64,000 nt of DNA from NCBI RefSeq assembly GCF_000213975.1, contig NZ_GL892076.1:2532748-2596747 (forward strand), written 5' to 3'. Positions within the stretch are counted from its first letter, which is position 1, and every line of letters begins with the position of its first letter. A program made the translations under genes and the position numbers. This DNA is from Centipeda periodontii DSM 2778 (GTDB taxonomy: Bacteria > Bacillota > Negativicutes > Selenomonadales > Selenomonadaceae). The notes beneath the pieces are model-generated. The model was not told the DNA's origin. It was given only the letters and a program-made list of their open reading frames with translations, and searched no databases. Of this stretch, positions 45,051 through 53,608 are shown piece by piece.

Positions 45051-45580
45051 ACCAAAACTCCCACCGGATGCTCTTTGTCTCTATTCGAGAGTATTTTCTC
45101 CTCGAAAGGCCATTGAATGGCATAGCGGGGGTCGTCGTATCGAATGCCTCGCGCTGCCTTCGGTTCGTAATATGCTCCAATCTGATAATACACAAGTGTA
45201 TCATCCTCAAGGGTTTGAAATCCATGCGCAATGCCTTTGGGAAGATAAAGCATCTCGTTATTGTCTTCATTCAGCTCACGAGAAATCCATCTGCCAAACG
45301 TTGGTGAATTGCTCCGAATATCAAGTGCGACATCGTAAATCGCGCCCTTCGGACAGGAAACAATCTTCACTTCCTCATACGGCTCTGCCTGATAATGCAT
45401 GCCGCGAAGCGTTCCTTTTTTCACATTATAGGAAAGATTACACTGTACGAAGGACGTGCATAGTCCAATCTCCCGGAATTCCCGTTCGCAAAATGTACGT
45501 GCAAAAAAACCGCGCTCGTCTTCGTTTTTCACAGGCGTAATAAGATATACTCCTGCGATTTCCAATTCCTGAAAGATCAT
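45047..45580 (-). CDS. rfbC: dTDP-4-dehydrorhamnose 3,5-epimerase-like protein
   Basis: Cupin epimerase of the RmlC family, 177 residues. Motifs: ITPVKNEDERGFFARTF, NLSYNVKKGTLRGMHYQ with the catalytic His, LYLPKGIAHGFQ, and VYYQIGAYYEP with the tyrosine pair. It inverts C3 and/or C5 of a dTDP-4-keto sugar. AAGGAAA precedes the ATG. RmlA/RmlB partners are not seen in the window; the adjacent C-methyltransferase favours a C3-methyl deoxysugar rather than plain rhamnose. Confidence 0.88.
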   Translation of the reverse strand: MIFQELEIAGVYLITPVKNEDERGFFARTFCEREFREIGLCTSFVQCNLSYNVKKGTLRGMHYQAEPYEEVKIVSCPKGAIYDVALDIRSNSPTFGRWISRELNEDNNEMLYLPKGIAHGFQTLEDDTLVYYQIGAYYEPKAARGIRYDDPRYAIQWPFEEKILSNRDKEHPVGVLV

Positions 45581-45590
45581 CGCATTTTCC

Positions 45591-46823
45591 TTATAGAACC
45601 TTCACAGAGGGGATCGAAACAATAAACTTGCCCCCCCACTCTCTGATGCACGCCATTTCCTCTACGATTTCATCGGTAAGATTCCACGGGAGTATGAGAA
45701 CGTAATCCGCTTTCACTTTCTCTATCTCACTTGGCGCAAGCACGGGAATCCTGGAACCGGGAAGCAGCGTATTTTGCTTGTAGGGATTTTTATCCACAAT
45801 AAAATCCAAGAACTCTGTCCCAATCCCACAGAAGTTCAGGAGTGTATTTCCCTTTGCCGCTGCACCATAACCGACAATGCACTTCCCTGCGCGTTTGCAC
45901 TCTATCAGCAGCTCCAAAAGGTCATATTTGATTTTCTTCGCCTTCTCATCAAACGAAGTATACGTTCCAAGCTTCTGCAATCCGTGTGCCTCTTCCTCCG
46001 CAAGGATCGCGTCAACCGAAGGACATAAGGCATGCCGACTGCTTGTCTCGCGGCAAGCATAGACACGAAGCGAACCTCCATGCGTTGGAAGCGTTTTGAC
46101 ATGAAAAATACGCAGTCCATGTGCCGCGAAAATCTGTCGCACCGTGTACAGCGAGAGATAAGAAAAATGCTCGTGGTAAATGGTGTCGAACTCGGCTTTT
46201 TCAATGAGATGAAGGACATGCGGAAATTCCATTGTAAGAATCCCATCATCCGCGAGAATAATACGCATTCCTTCCACAAAATCATTGATGTCCGGAACGT
46301 GTGCCAACACATTATTACCCAGAAGCAGATCTGCCTTTTTTTCCTCTTTCACGAGCTGTTCCGCAAGGCGCGTGCCGAAAAAATCGACGACGGTCTCAAT
46401 CCCTTTTCCAACGGCAATTTTCGCTACATTCGCAGCGGGCTCAATGCCCAGTACAGGGACCCCCTTCTCCTTGAAGTATTGCAGGAGGTATCCATCATTG
46501 CTCGCGATTTCGATAACACGCGTATCTGCCCCTATGCCATAGTGCTCCATCATGTGTTCTGTGTATTTCTTGGCGTGAGCAAGCCAACCCTGCGAATAGG
46601 AACTAAAATAGGCGTACTCCTCAAAGATATCCTGTGGAGATTCGAATTCATCAAGCTGCACGAGAAAACACTGTTTGCATACACGAACGTGAAGCGGATA
46701 CGTCATTTGTCCCATATCTTCATTTTCTTTGGAGATATAGGAGTTTGCAAGAGGCGACATCCCTAAGTCGATCATCGTGTCGTCCAAGCGCGACTTACAA
46801 AATCTACAGCAATGCTCCCTCAT
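45591..46823 (-). CDS. NDP-sugar C-methyltransferase
   Basis: The 410 residues have an N-terminal zinc site (CRFC, CKQC), the signature LGMSPLANSYI, a SAM-binding core (VIEIASNDGYLLQYF, GNNVLAHVPDINDFV), EFPHVLHLIEKAEFDTIYHE and the C-terminal Rossmann domain CIVGYGAAAKGNTLLNF plus DFIVDKNPYKQ. This is the TylC3/Methyltransf_13-14 family that methylates C3 of 4-keto deoxysugar nucleotides. The ATG at 46823 has AAAGGAA upstream and fits the family length; an ATG eight codons earlier overlaps the upstream stop (ATGA) and is a fair alternative. Confidence 0.88.
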   Translation of the reverse strand: MREHCCRFCKSRLDDTMIDLGMSPLANSYISKENEDMGQMTYPLHVRVCKQCFLVQLDEFESPQDIFEEYAYFSSYSQGWLAHAKKYTEHMMEHYGIGADTRVIEIASNDGYLLQYFKEKGVPVLGIEPAANVAKIAVGKGIETVVDFFGTRLAEQLVKEEKKADLLLGNNVLAHVPDINDFVEGMRIILADDGILTMEFPHVLHLIEKAEFDTIYHEHFSYLSLYTVRQIFAAHGLRIFHVKTLPTHGGSLRVYACRETSSRHALCPSVDAILAEEEAHGLQKLGTYTSFDEKAKKIKYDLLELLIECKRAGKCIVGYGAAAKGNTLLNFCGIGTEFLDFIVDKNPYKQNTLLPGSRIPVLAPSEIEKVKADYVLILPWNLTDEIVEEMACIREWGGKFIVSIPSVKVL

Positions 46824-46843
46824 CTGGTTGGATTCCTTTCCTT

Positions 46844-49279
46844 TCATAACCGCCCATCCCTTGCCCACCGATAAATACGTGTTCCTGCTGTCTCGCCCCC
46901 CACATGAACGCTGTTGGTACAGACTGTTTCCAGAAGCGACGGCATCATGGAAAGAGGAAGAACATTCACGAACGTATGATTTTCTGTTCCCTCACACATC
47001 ACCGGAACTTCGTCATGCAGAAATTCATCTGTCAAAGGATAGACGCGTCTCTCTTCCGGCAGGTCCAATACAATAGAATCTATATCATCTTCCACAACAT
47101 GACGCAGATATTGATTCGATCCAATCTTTTGCTTATAGTACGTTATTCCGGGTTCATCTGTAAGTAAATGTGCTTCTCCGGTTTCTTTGTGAATGGAAAC
47201 CGAAGAGCCGGTGTTTGCACCCAGCAGACGAAGCTCTTCTCCGATACATTCAAGAAAGTAAAAAGGAACAAAGTCCGGCAATCCACTCATCAGAGGCAGG
47301 TGCGCATCATATTCACGCAATTCCCCCGTTTCCCTGTCCCAACGAATGACAGGCGCATGCGTTCGTCCCATGAGATAGTAAAAGCGTCCGTCAAAATCAA
47401 TATCCTGCCATAACTGATCCGCTCCTCCGACCGCATGAAAGCGCCATGTGTCCGTCTCCATATCAAGTTCGAAGACAAGATTCGAACGCGCTATGACAGC
47501 CATGAGGATGTTGTCATGAACCGTAAGTGCAACAAACATGTCCCATTCTGCATCATGACTGTGCGCTACGCCAAGATACTTTTGAAGAGGCGAAAACCAC
47601 TCCGTCAAACGGGTCAATGTCCGTGTGCTGAAATCATACTTCAAGATTTCATTGCTCCGTATACCAAAGCCGTATACAGAGTTCCTATATCGAACAACGC
47701 GAAACGTAGTCCCCGATCCGTCTGCCACATAGGTATTATTGACCCTGCCAATCTCCTGCATTTGGCGCGTATGCAGATCAAAGGTGCAGATACGCTGCCC
47801 TGCAAACGGAAAGAGCACAACCTGATCGCCGCTGCGCCCAAATGTCCCGAACTCGAAAAGCGCCTGCCAATACGCACGCGGGATCGGAATCGCAGATGTC
47901 CGTCTTCCAGTCTCCATGTCCAACGTATAGAAAATCCCACGGAAGGAATCCAGAAAGAACATCTCATCGTTTTCCACATCAATATCCCACGTATGCGTCT
48001 TTGGAAACGCGGGGTCATAACACTGCAGGACAACGGGTTTTCCCGTTTCTTCAAAAAGGGTACACACCGAACTGGCGTCCCCATAATAGGCATCTGCCCA
48101 AGCGATTGCCCGTTCCACATTCGCACTGGTATCGAAGATTCCCCATGCCGCCTTCCGGTATTCGTCCTCGATCTGACAATATGCTTCATATACGCTGCTT
48201 TCACGCATGGCTTTCAAGGTGGACCGCAGGAGCGGGTGCGGACGCCACCACAGGGCAATATCCGGTTGTGCCTCAAAAAAAGCGAGGATTTCCTTTGTTT
48301 TCTCGCAAAAGTGTTCGGTGTTTTCAAGGATTGGCGTAAGGGTTGTGCCAAACAGCACAACCTTCTTCCCTCGCACAATGCGCTCCCATTCTTCCGGCAG
48401 CGCATGATCTTCTCTGCGTGCAGCAAGTACCGCATCGATCTTCGGAGAGCCCAGCGGAAGGATTTTTTGCTCGTCGATCCCCGCCTTTTTCGCATAGGCT
48501 GCATACTGTGCCCGGATACGCTCGTTCTCCACAATAACATAGTCTGCATTCTGCACACCGGGCGCTATCGTAAGAACTTCAGTAACCGTCGTGCCCGATA
48601 CAAAATATGGCACGTATACTAGGCAGTCCGTACACTCCTTCAAAGATCTGCTGTAATACTGCGGATGAACCGATGTGACGCGGTTATAGTCATCATAGGG
48701 ATTGTGGATAAAGATGGCATCCGGGCGCAGTTCTTTGAGCTTTTCGAGGGTAAAGGTTGTCCATGACTGTATGGGAACGTAGGAGGGGAAGTCCTCAGCC
48801 TCGCAGTGCCACGCGGCAGGACTGCCGTCGGGATTGCGATCGGCATAGGGAATCGGGACGACGTACGACTCGGTACGCTCGCTGTCCTCCGCCGCAGCTT
48901 TCCATATGCTCTCAAGGCTGTCCCACATGGATGCCTTATAGGGAAGAAAGACAAAGATCTTCTTGACTTCCCGTTCCTCCTGCAAGGCGCGTATGGCTGC
49001 TGCCAAAATGTCTGTAAGGAGCTGCCGAATCTGCCGCTCCGTATCCGCTGTCATCTCATTCCAGCCCACTACAGAGACAGCGTCTATCATGCCGCCAAAA
49101 ACATCATGGTAGTATGTGGCACGACCTACGGAGAGTTTACTGTTGCAGAGCGTGTCTGCAGATACAAGACAATCAACGAAAAGCTGACGAGGTTCTTCTT
49201 CTGCCAGTGCGATGCCCGGCAGAATCTCCGAAAGATTCGCAAGCACCTCCAAAAGATTGCGCTGCTCGTTCCTTGTCAT
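46844..49279 (-). CDS. Glycerophosphotransferase-like domain fused to a beta-propeller-like domain
   Basis: An 811-residue protein, first gene of the cluster. Residues about 100-450 resemble CDP-glycerol:glycerophosphotransferases of the GT-B type: KIFVFLPYKASMWDSLES, DAIFIHNPYDDYN, KVVLFGTTLTPILEN, ALWWRPHPLLRST and AYYGDASSVCTLF. Residues about 460-790 consist of repeated beta-rich blocks that each end in a short turn (RICTFDLHTRQMQEI; EILKYDFSTRTLTRL; LVFELDMETDTWRFH; PVIRWDRETGELREY), as in a Kelch/WD-like propeller. I know no named family with this order. A promoter lies upstream at 49331-49359. Confidence 0.75.
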   Translation of the reverse strand: MTRNEQRNLLEVLANLSEILPGIALAEEEPRQLFVDCLVSADTLCNSKLSVGRATYYHDVFGGMIDAVSVVGWNEMTADTERQIRQLLTDILAAAIRALQEEREVKKIFVFLPYKASMWDSLESIWKAAAEDSERTESYVVPIPYADRNPDGSPAAWHCEAEDFPSYVPIQSWTTFTLEKLKELRPDAIFIHNPYDDYNRVTSVHPQYYSRSLKECTDCLVYVPYFVSGTTVTEVLTIAPGVQNADYVIVENERIRAQYAAYAKKAGIDEQKILPLGSPKIDAVLAARREDHALPEEWERIVRGKKVVLFGTTLTPILENTEHFCEKTKEILAFFEAQPDIALWWRPHPLLRSTLKAMRESSVYEAYCQIEDEYRKAAWGIFDTSANVERAIAWADAYYGDASSVCTLFEETGKPVVLQCYDPAFPKTHTWDIDVENDEMFFLDSFRGIFYTLDMETGRRTSAIPIPRAYWQALFEFGTFGRSGDQVVLFPFAGQRICTFDLHTRQMQEIGRVNNTYVADGSGTTFRVVRYRNSVYGFGIRSNEILKYDFSTRTLTRLTEWFSPLQKYLGVAHSHDAEWDMFVALTVHDNILMAVIARSNLVFELDMETDTWRFHAVGGADQLWQDIDFDGRFYYLMGRTHAPVIRWDRETGELREYDAHLPLMSGLPDFVPFYFLECIGEELRLLGANTGSSVSIHKETGEAHLLTDEPGITYYKQKIGSNQYLRHVVEDDIDSIVLDLPEERRVYPLTDEFLHDEVPVMCEGTENHTFVNVLPLSMMPSLLETVCTNSVHVGGETAGTRIYRWARDGRL

Positions 49280-49330
49280 CACGCCTACCACACTCCACCC
49301 AAGATTATTCCATATATATGTATCGAAAAG

Positions 49331-49359
49331 TTTATAAAAAAATTAAGTGGAGGGGACAA
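49331..49359 (-). promoter_or_regulatory. Promoter of the glycan cluster
   Basis: Minus strand TTGTCC, 17 bases, TATAAA, about 50 bases upstream of the first ATG of the cluster. No other strong promoter is seen until the last gene, and most junctions are tight or overlapping, consistent with one transcript. Confidence 0.55.
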
Positions 49360-49390
49360 GACACTCCCCCCCCTTGGCAGTACACATAGA

Positions 49391-50050
49391 TTACAGGTTC
49401 TTTTTCAGCTTTTCAAGATCGGGGAAGAGTTCACCGATGGAGTCGGAGAGCCTCTCGCTCGGCTCTAGGATCTCAAGGACGGGGCGCATGGTCTCGCGAA
49501 ACTTCGCATCGTCCTGCATGAGTGCGAGGACGGCGCTCGTGTTGATGGCGTCGGCGAGTGCGGAGTGCTGACTGCCCTCGAAGCTGCGCCCCATCGCGCC
49601 GAGCGCGTGCTTCAGCGCGAGGCTGTTGTGGAGACCTAGGCGATCGTCGAACGCCTGCTGCAGGTCGACCCAGCGCGTATCGAGCCAGCTCACGTCGAAC
49701 GCGGGGAGTTTCAGACGGCACTCCTTGCGCAGCTGCTTGATGTCGGACATGCTCCACGAGTAGATCTTCGTCTCTGCCGCGCCGATCCAATCGACAAACG
49801 CATGAAAACTCTCAGAGAACACGGGACGCCCCGCGACTTTCTCCTGCGTGATGCCCGTGAGCTCGGTGATGTGCTTCTTGACCATACCGTACTCGGGACA
49901 AACGTAACACTGAAATTCGTCCTCCTGCTCAAAGTCCTCATTCAGACGCACAGCACCGATCTCAATGATCTCCCCGTTGAGTTTTCTGCGGATGTCCCTG
50001 TGTTCCTTCGCGACAGGGTTCATCTCCAAGTCTACGACGATGTGTTTCAT
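49391..50050 (-). CDS. DnaQ-like 3'-5' exonuclease
   Basis: Predicted DEDD exonuclease of 219 residues: HIVVDLEMNP (DxE), a middle Asp, SDIKQLRKEC, and HSALADA with the final His-Asp pair. GEIIEIGAVRLNEDF is the usual ExoI region. AAGGA is 6 bases before the ATG. It stands alone between the glycan cluster and the divergent MFS gene. The exact role (DNA repair, RNA turnover) cannot be told from the domain. Confidence 0.85.
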   Translation of the reverse strand: MKHIVVDLEMNPVAKEHRDIRRKLNGEIIEIGAVRLNEDFEQEDEFQCYVCPEYGMVKKHITELTGITQEKVAGRPVFSESFHAFVDWIGAAETKIYSWSMSDIKQLRKECRLKLPAFDVSWLDTRWVDLQQAFDDRLGLHNSLALKHALGAMGRSFEGSQHSALADAINTSAVLALMQDDAKFRETMRPVLEILEPSERLSDSIGELFPDLEKLKKNL

Positions 50051-50249
50051 GAGCAATCCTTACTTTCGAAAAAATCTGCCGTAAATGACGCATGGCAGAC
50101 AGTGTTGCAGTGTTCTATGGCGCCGCCGATTGGCGCGTGTTTCGGACAGGAAACGTCTTGTGTTGCACACATCATAGCATAAAATTTTCAGAAAATCAAC
50201 GTCTAGGTATTTTGTCCCATATCTTTTTCTGTTTCTTTTCTCAAAAACG

Positions 50250-50258
50250 TGATAGAAT
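50250..50258 (+). promoter_or_regulatory. Extended -10 promoter of the MFS gene
   Basis: TGA-TAGAAT, a TGn-extended -10, about 27 bases upstream of the ATG at 50285. No clear -35. Confidence 0.35.
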
Positions 50259-50284
50259 ACAGAATATGGGAAAGGGGTCTGCGC

Positions 50285-51478
50285 ATGAATTGGAAAGTAA
50301 TACTCGCTCTGCTCACGTGCAATGTACTCTTCATGTCAGCGAGCTATACGATGATCATTCCGTTCCTGCCGATGTATCTGACCATCGAACTCGGCGTGGA
50401 CGATTCCTCGGTCAATCTCTGGGCGGGGCTGGCGTTCTCCGTGACCTTCCTCATCTCAGCGGTGATGGCGCCGATCTGGGGACGCATCGCCGACCGTAAG
50501 GGAAAGCGGCTCATGGCGATGCGCGCAAGTCTCCTGATCTCGATCAGCTATCTCCTCGGCGGCATCGTCACCTCGCCCGAGCAACTTGTGATTGTCCGCC
50601 TCTTTCAAGGCTTTGCCTCGGGGCTCTGGCCGATGGATCTCGCGATCATGACACTCTACGCGCCGCGCGAGCGCCTCGGCTTCTCCCTCGGCATACTGCA
50701 GGGCACACTGACGGCGGGCGGCGTCGTCGGTCCTCTGCTCGGCGGCGTGCTCGCGGAGGCGTTCGGGATGCGCGCCAGCTTCTACATCGGTGGACTCGCG
50801 CTCTTCATCAATTTCCTCGCGTTCACCTTCATCATCAAGGAGCCGCCGATGCCGACAGATGCCACGCCGCTCACGGCGGAGGAGCAAAATCCATGGCACC
50901 TCTGGCACATTCCCATCCTGCGCACGATGATGGTCGTGAGCACGCTCGCGCAGATGGTAAACTTCGTCCTGATGCCCGTCATCACGACGTACATCAAGTA
51001 TCTCGCGGGCGATATGGAGAACATCGTGTTTGTTGCGGGACTTGTGTTCTCGCTCGGCGGGATTGCGGGCGCGATCGCGGCACCATTCTGGGGCATCCTC
51101 GGGACGCGGCGCAGCTACTTTACGGCAATGTGTCTCGCGATGTCCTGCGCCGGCATAATGCTTACACTGCAGGGGATTCCCGATACACTTGTACCGTTCG
51201 CTGTCATGCAGTTCGGCGTAGGACTCTTCCTCGCCGGCGTACAGCCCTCGCTGAACGCCGTGATTGCGCAGCATACCCCCGCACGGCTGAAGGGCAGCGT
51301 GTTTGGCATGCTTTTCGCCGCACAGCAAGTCGGCGGCTTCACAGGGCCGCTGCTCGGCGGCGCGGTCGCGACCTATCTCGGCATGCACTATCTCTTCCCC
51401 ACAGTGGGCGGTCTCCTGCTCGTCCTCGCGCTCTTTGTGTGGTGGAGGTATATACACAAAAGAGGCACAGAAATGTAA
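50285..51478 (+). CDS. MFS multidrug-type transporter
   Basis: Inner-membrane transporter of 397 residues with about 12 membrane helices. The loop 2-3 motif WGRIADRKGKRLMAM marks the major facilitator superfamily, and GILQGTLTAGGVVGPLLGG in helix 5 is antiporter motif C of the drug:H+ exporters. AAAGGGG is 7 bases before the ATG. Single gene with a terminator directly after it. Substrate is unknown; similarity in style is to MdtG-type pumps. Confidence 0.88.
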   Translation: MNWKVILALLTCNVLFMSASYTMIIPFLPMYLTIELGVDDSSVNLWAGLAFSVTFLISAVMAPIWGRIADRKGKRLMAMRASLLISISYLLGGIVTSPEQLVIVRLFQGFASGLWPMDLAIMTLYAPRERLGFSLGILQGTLTAGGVVGPLLGGVLAEAFGMRASFYIGGLALFINFLAFTFIIKEPPMPTDATPLTAEEQNPWHLWHIPILRTMMVVSTLAQMVNFVLMPVITTYIKYLAGDMENIVFVAGLVFSLGGIAGAIAAPFWGILGTRRSYFTAMCLAMSCAGIMLTLQGIPDTLVPFAVMQFGVGLFLAGVQPSLNAVIAQHTPARLKGSVFGMLFAAQQVGGFTGPLLGGAVATYLGMHYLFPTVGGLLLVLALFVWWRYIHKRGTEM

Positions 51479-51518
51479 AAATGCGGTACGAAGACAAAGC
51501 ATCTCCGTACCGCATTTT
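51478..51518 (+). terminator. MFS gene terminator
   Basis: AAAATGCGGTAC (51478-51489) pairs with GTACCGCATTTT (51507-51518), immediately after the stop codon. The A and T runs flank it on both sides, so it could also act on transcription from the convergent gene at 51606. Confidence 0.8.
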
Positions 51519-51605
51519 CGTTGTCAAGAGAAACGCCGAGAAAATCCACCGAATAGGTATCGATCATCCGATGGAGGAATCAAGACGTACGCATAGCATG
51601 GACTA

Positions 51606-52415
51606 TTACGTGCCGCCCACGCCCGCCAGTCGCTTGACCTCTTCCACCGGGAGCCGTGTTGCCGCAGCAATCTGTGCAACTGTCAGCTTGCCCAAAGCAA
51701 TCAAAGCCGCTGCCGTTGCACGTGCCGATTCCATACGCCCTTCTTCCATTTTCTTCTCGCCGAATTTTTCCATCAGTTCACACATGGCATTAACCCCCTC
51801 TGTTTTTGCCTTGAAATAGTCCGCTCTATCGGCAAGTTCCTTATAATTCATACGCTCCGGTATCTCACAAAAGAAATCCTGCATCAATCGTCCAAGCGGC
51901 GTATCTGCACGATTTGCCCCGTTCACATAGAGGATATGAGCCCCGTCCTCAAAGGGTCGTCGCATCTCCTGAACAATCCGTTCCACATGATAGAGCGGAT
52001 GCCCTGCCCCGTAAATATCATTCTCCGTGATAAAGATAACCCACGTCTCAGACAGATCGGAAAACTCCGCGCCTTTAGGCAGCTTACGCGCGTCCAGCAT
52101 TGCGCTGTTATACCGTGCCCGACGTGCAATCGCGCCTTCGTTCGCACGCTGAACTTCACAGTCGTAAAGCTTTCCTTCGCTGTCCTCCGCCAACACATCA
52201 AAGCGCACACCACGCCCATAGAGATTGTCTGCACTTTGCTGCGTAACGACACATTTTACCGTCAGGTCATCACGCGCCAGAAATATACGCAGCAGGAGCT
52301 GCATCCCCTCGATATTGTTGTCGAAACAGACATTGAAAAACGTATCATCAATGAGACGCAGCTTTTGGATCATCGCAAGATATTCGACACGCGCTTCTTG
52401 CTTAATCATACTCAT
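51606..52415 (-). CDS. Rpn family PD-(D/E)XK nuclease
   Basis: The 269 residues follow the Rpn/PDDEXK_2 pattern: MIQKLRLIDDTFFNVCFDNN, RFDVLAEDSEGKLYDCEVQ (active-site D and ExQ) and a C-terminal helix-turn-helix-like end (LTVAQIAAATRLPVEEVKRL) instead of the LSAEKAMDAL tail of the copy at 20234. AGAGGTG is 5 bases before the ATG. A near-consensus promoter lies at 52446-52474. It probably makes a DNA endonuclease; such genes often behave as selfish or defence-island elements. Confidence 0.85.
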   Translation of the reverse strand: MSMIKQEARVEYLAMIQKLRLIDDTFFNVCFDNNIEGMQLLLRIFLARDDLTVKCVVTQQSADNLYGRGVRFDVLAEDSEGKLYDCEVQRANEGAIARRARYNSAMLDARKLPKGAEFSDLSETWVIFITENDIYGAGHPLYHVERIVQEMRRPFEDGAHILYVNGANRADTPLGRLMQDFFCEIPERMNYKELADRADYFKAKTEGVNAMCELMEKFGEKKMEEGRMESARATAAALIALGKLTVAQIAAATRLPVEEVKRLAGVGGT

Positions 52416-52445
52416 TGATTCACCTCTTTTTTCTTTGATACTATC

Positions 52446-52474
52446 ATATTATGGAATGGAAAAGATATTGTCAA
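52446..52474 (-). promoter_or_regulatory. Promoter of the Rpn-family gene
   Basis: Minus strand TTGACA (52469-52474), 17 bases, TAATAT (52446-52451); about 30 bases upstream of the ATG at 52415. Confidence 0.8.
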
Positions 52475-52534
52475 GCGTACGCATGCCGGCAAAGAAGCCG
52501 TCTTTTTCATTGAGAACAAATGAAAATTTTGTCT

Positions 52535-53608
52535 CTACAAATGAGCAAGCACAACATCGGTCATTTCCGTTATGCCGACCTTCGTGCAGCCGCTTCCCTC
52601 GATGTAGATGTCTGCCGTGCGCTTGCCGTCCGCAAGTGCCGCATCCACCGCAGCCTCGACCGCGTCCGCCGCCGCCTCCTCATGGAGGGCGTAGCGCAGG
52701 AGCATCGCCGCCGAAAGGATCGTGCCGAGCGGATTTGCAATCCCCTGCCCCGCGATGTCGGGCGCACTGCCGTGAATCGGCTCAAAGAGGCTCGTGCCCG
52801 TACCGATCGATGCGGATGGCATCAGCCCGATCGAGCCACCGATCACCGCCGCCTCATCCGAGAGGATGTCGCCGAAGAGGTTGCCCGTCACAATCACATC
52901 GAACTGCGTCGGGCGCACGGCAAGCTGCATGGCGCAGTTGTCCACGTAGAGATGATCGAGCGCCACATCGCCGTATTCGGGCGCGAGTGCCGTCACCGTG
53001 CGCCGCCAGAGCCGCGAGGTTGCGAGCACATTCGCCTTGTCCACGGACGTGACCTTGCCGCGGCGCAGACGTGCCGTCTCGAACGCAAGGCGTGCGATAC
53101 GTTCTACCTCGGACACGGAGTAGTTCTCCATGTCCCATGCGCGCTCCGCGCCGTCCACCTGTTCTGACTCGCATTTCTCGCCGAAGTAGATGCCGCCGAT
53201 CAGCTCGCGCACGATGACGAGATCGACACCGCGCACGAGCGCGGGTTTGAGCGGTGAGTGTTCGATCAGCGCATCCGCGACCTTCACGGGGCGCAGATTC
53301 GCATAGAGACCGAGTCCCTTGCGGAGCCCCAAAATCGCACGCTCGGGACGCATGGACGGCTCAACACTGTCCCACTTCGTTCCGCCGACGGCACCGAACA
53401 GCACGCCGTCGGATGCCTTACAGACGCTGAGCGTGTCCTCGGGCAGCGGCGTGCCGAACTTATCGTACGCCGTGCCGCCCGCATCGCGCGTCTCGTATGT
53501 AAGTCCAAGCGAAAATTTTTCGTCAACAGCACGCAGCACGCGCACAGCCTCGCTCGTGATCTCCTGCCCGATGCCGTCGCCGGGCACAACTGCGATCCTA
53601 TACGCCAT
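52535..53608 (-). CDS. leuB: 3-isopropylmalate dehydrogenase LeuB
   Basis: NAD-dependent oxidative decarboxylation of 3-isopropylmalate in leucine synthesis. The 357 residues begin [17 protein letters not shown], with LLFGAVGGTKWD, the tyrosine motif DMENYSVSEVERI, and the C-terminal EPIHGSAPDIAGQGIANPLG. Start ATG has GGAGGG 7 bases upstream and overlaps the leuD end by 11 bases. Last gene of leuCDB; leuA is not in the window. Confidence 0.96.
   Translation of the reverse strand: MAYRIAVVPGDGIGQEITSEAVRVLRAVDEKFSLGLTYETRDAGGTAYDKFGTPLPEDTLSVCKASDGVLFGAVGGTKWDSVEPSMRPERAILGLRKGLGLYANLRPVKVADALIEHSPLKPALVRGVDLVIVRELIGGIYFGEKCESEQVDGAERAWDMENYSVSEVERIARLAFETARLRRGKVTSVDKANVLATSRLWRRTVTALAPEYGDVALDHLYVDNCAMQLAVRPTQFDVIVTGNLFGDILSDEAAVIGGSIGLMPSASIGTGTSLFEPIHGSAPDIAGQGIANPLGTILSAAMLLRYALHEEAAADAVEAAVDAALADGKRTADIYIEGSGCTKVGITEMTDVVLAHL

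Noticed and set aside
50456-51502. 348-codon minus-strand open frame
   Set aside because: Antisense to the MFS transporter; extremely Arg/Glu/His-rich with no domain.
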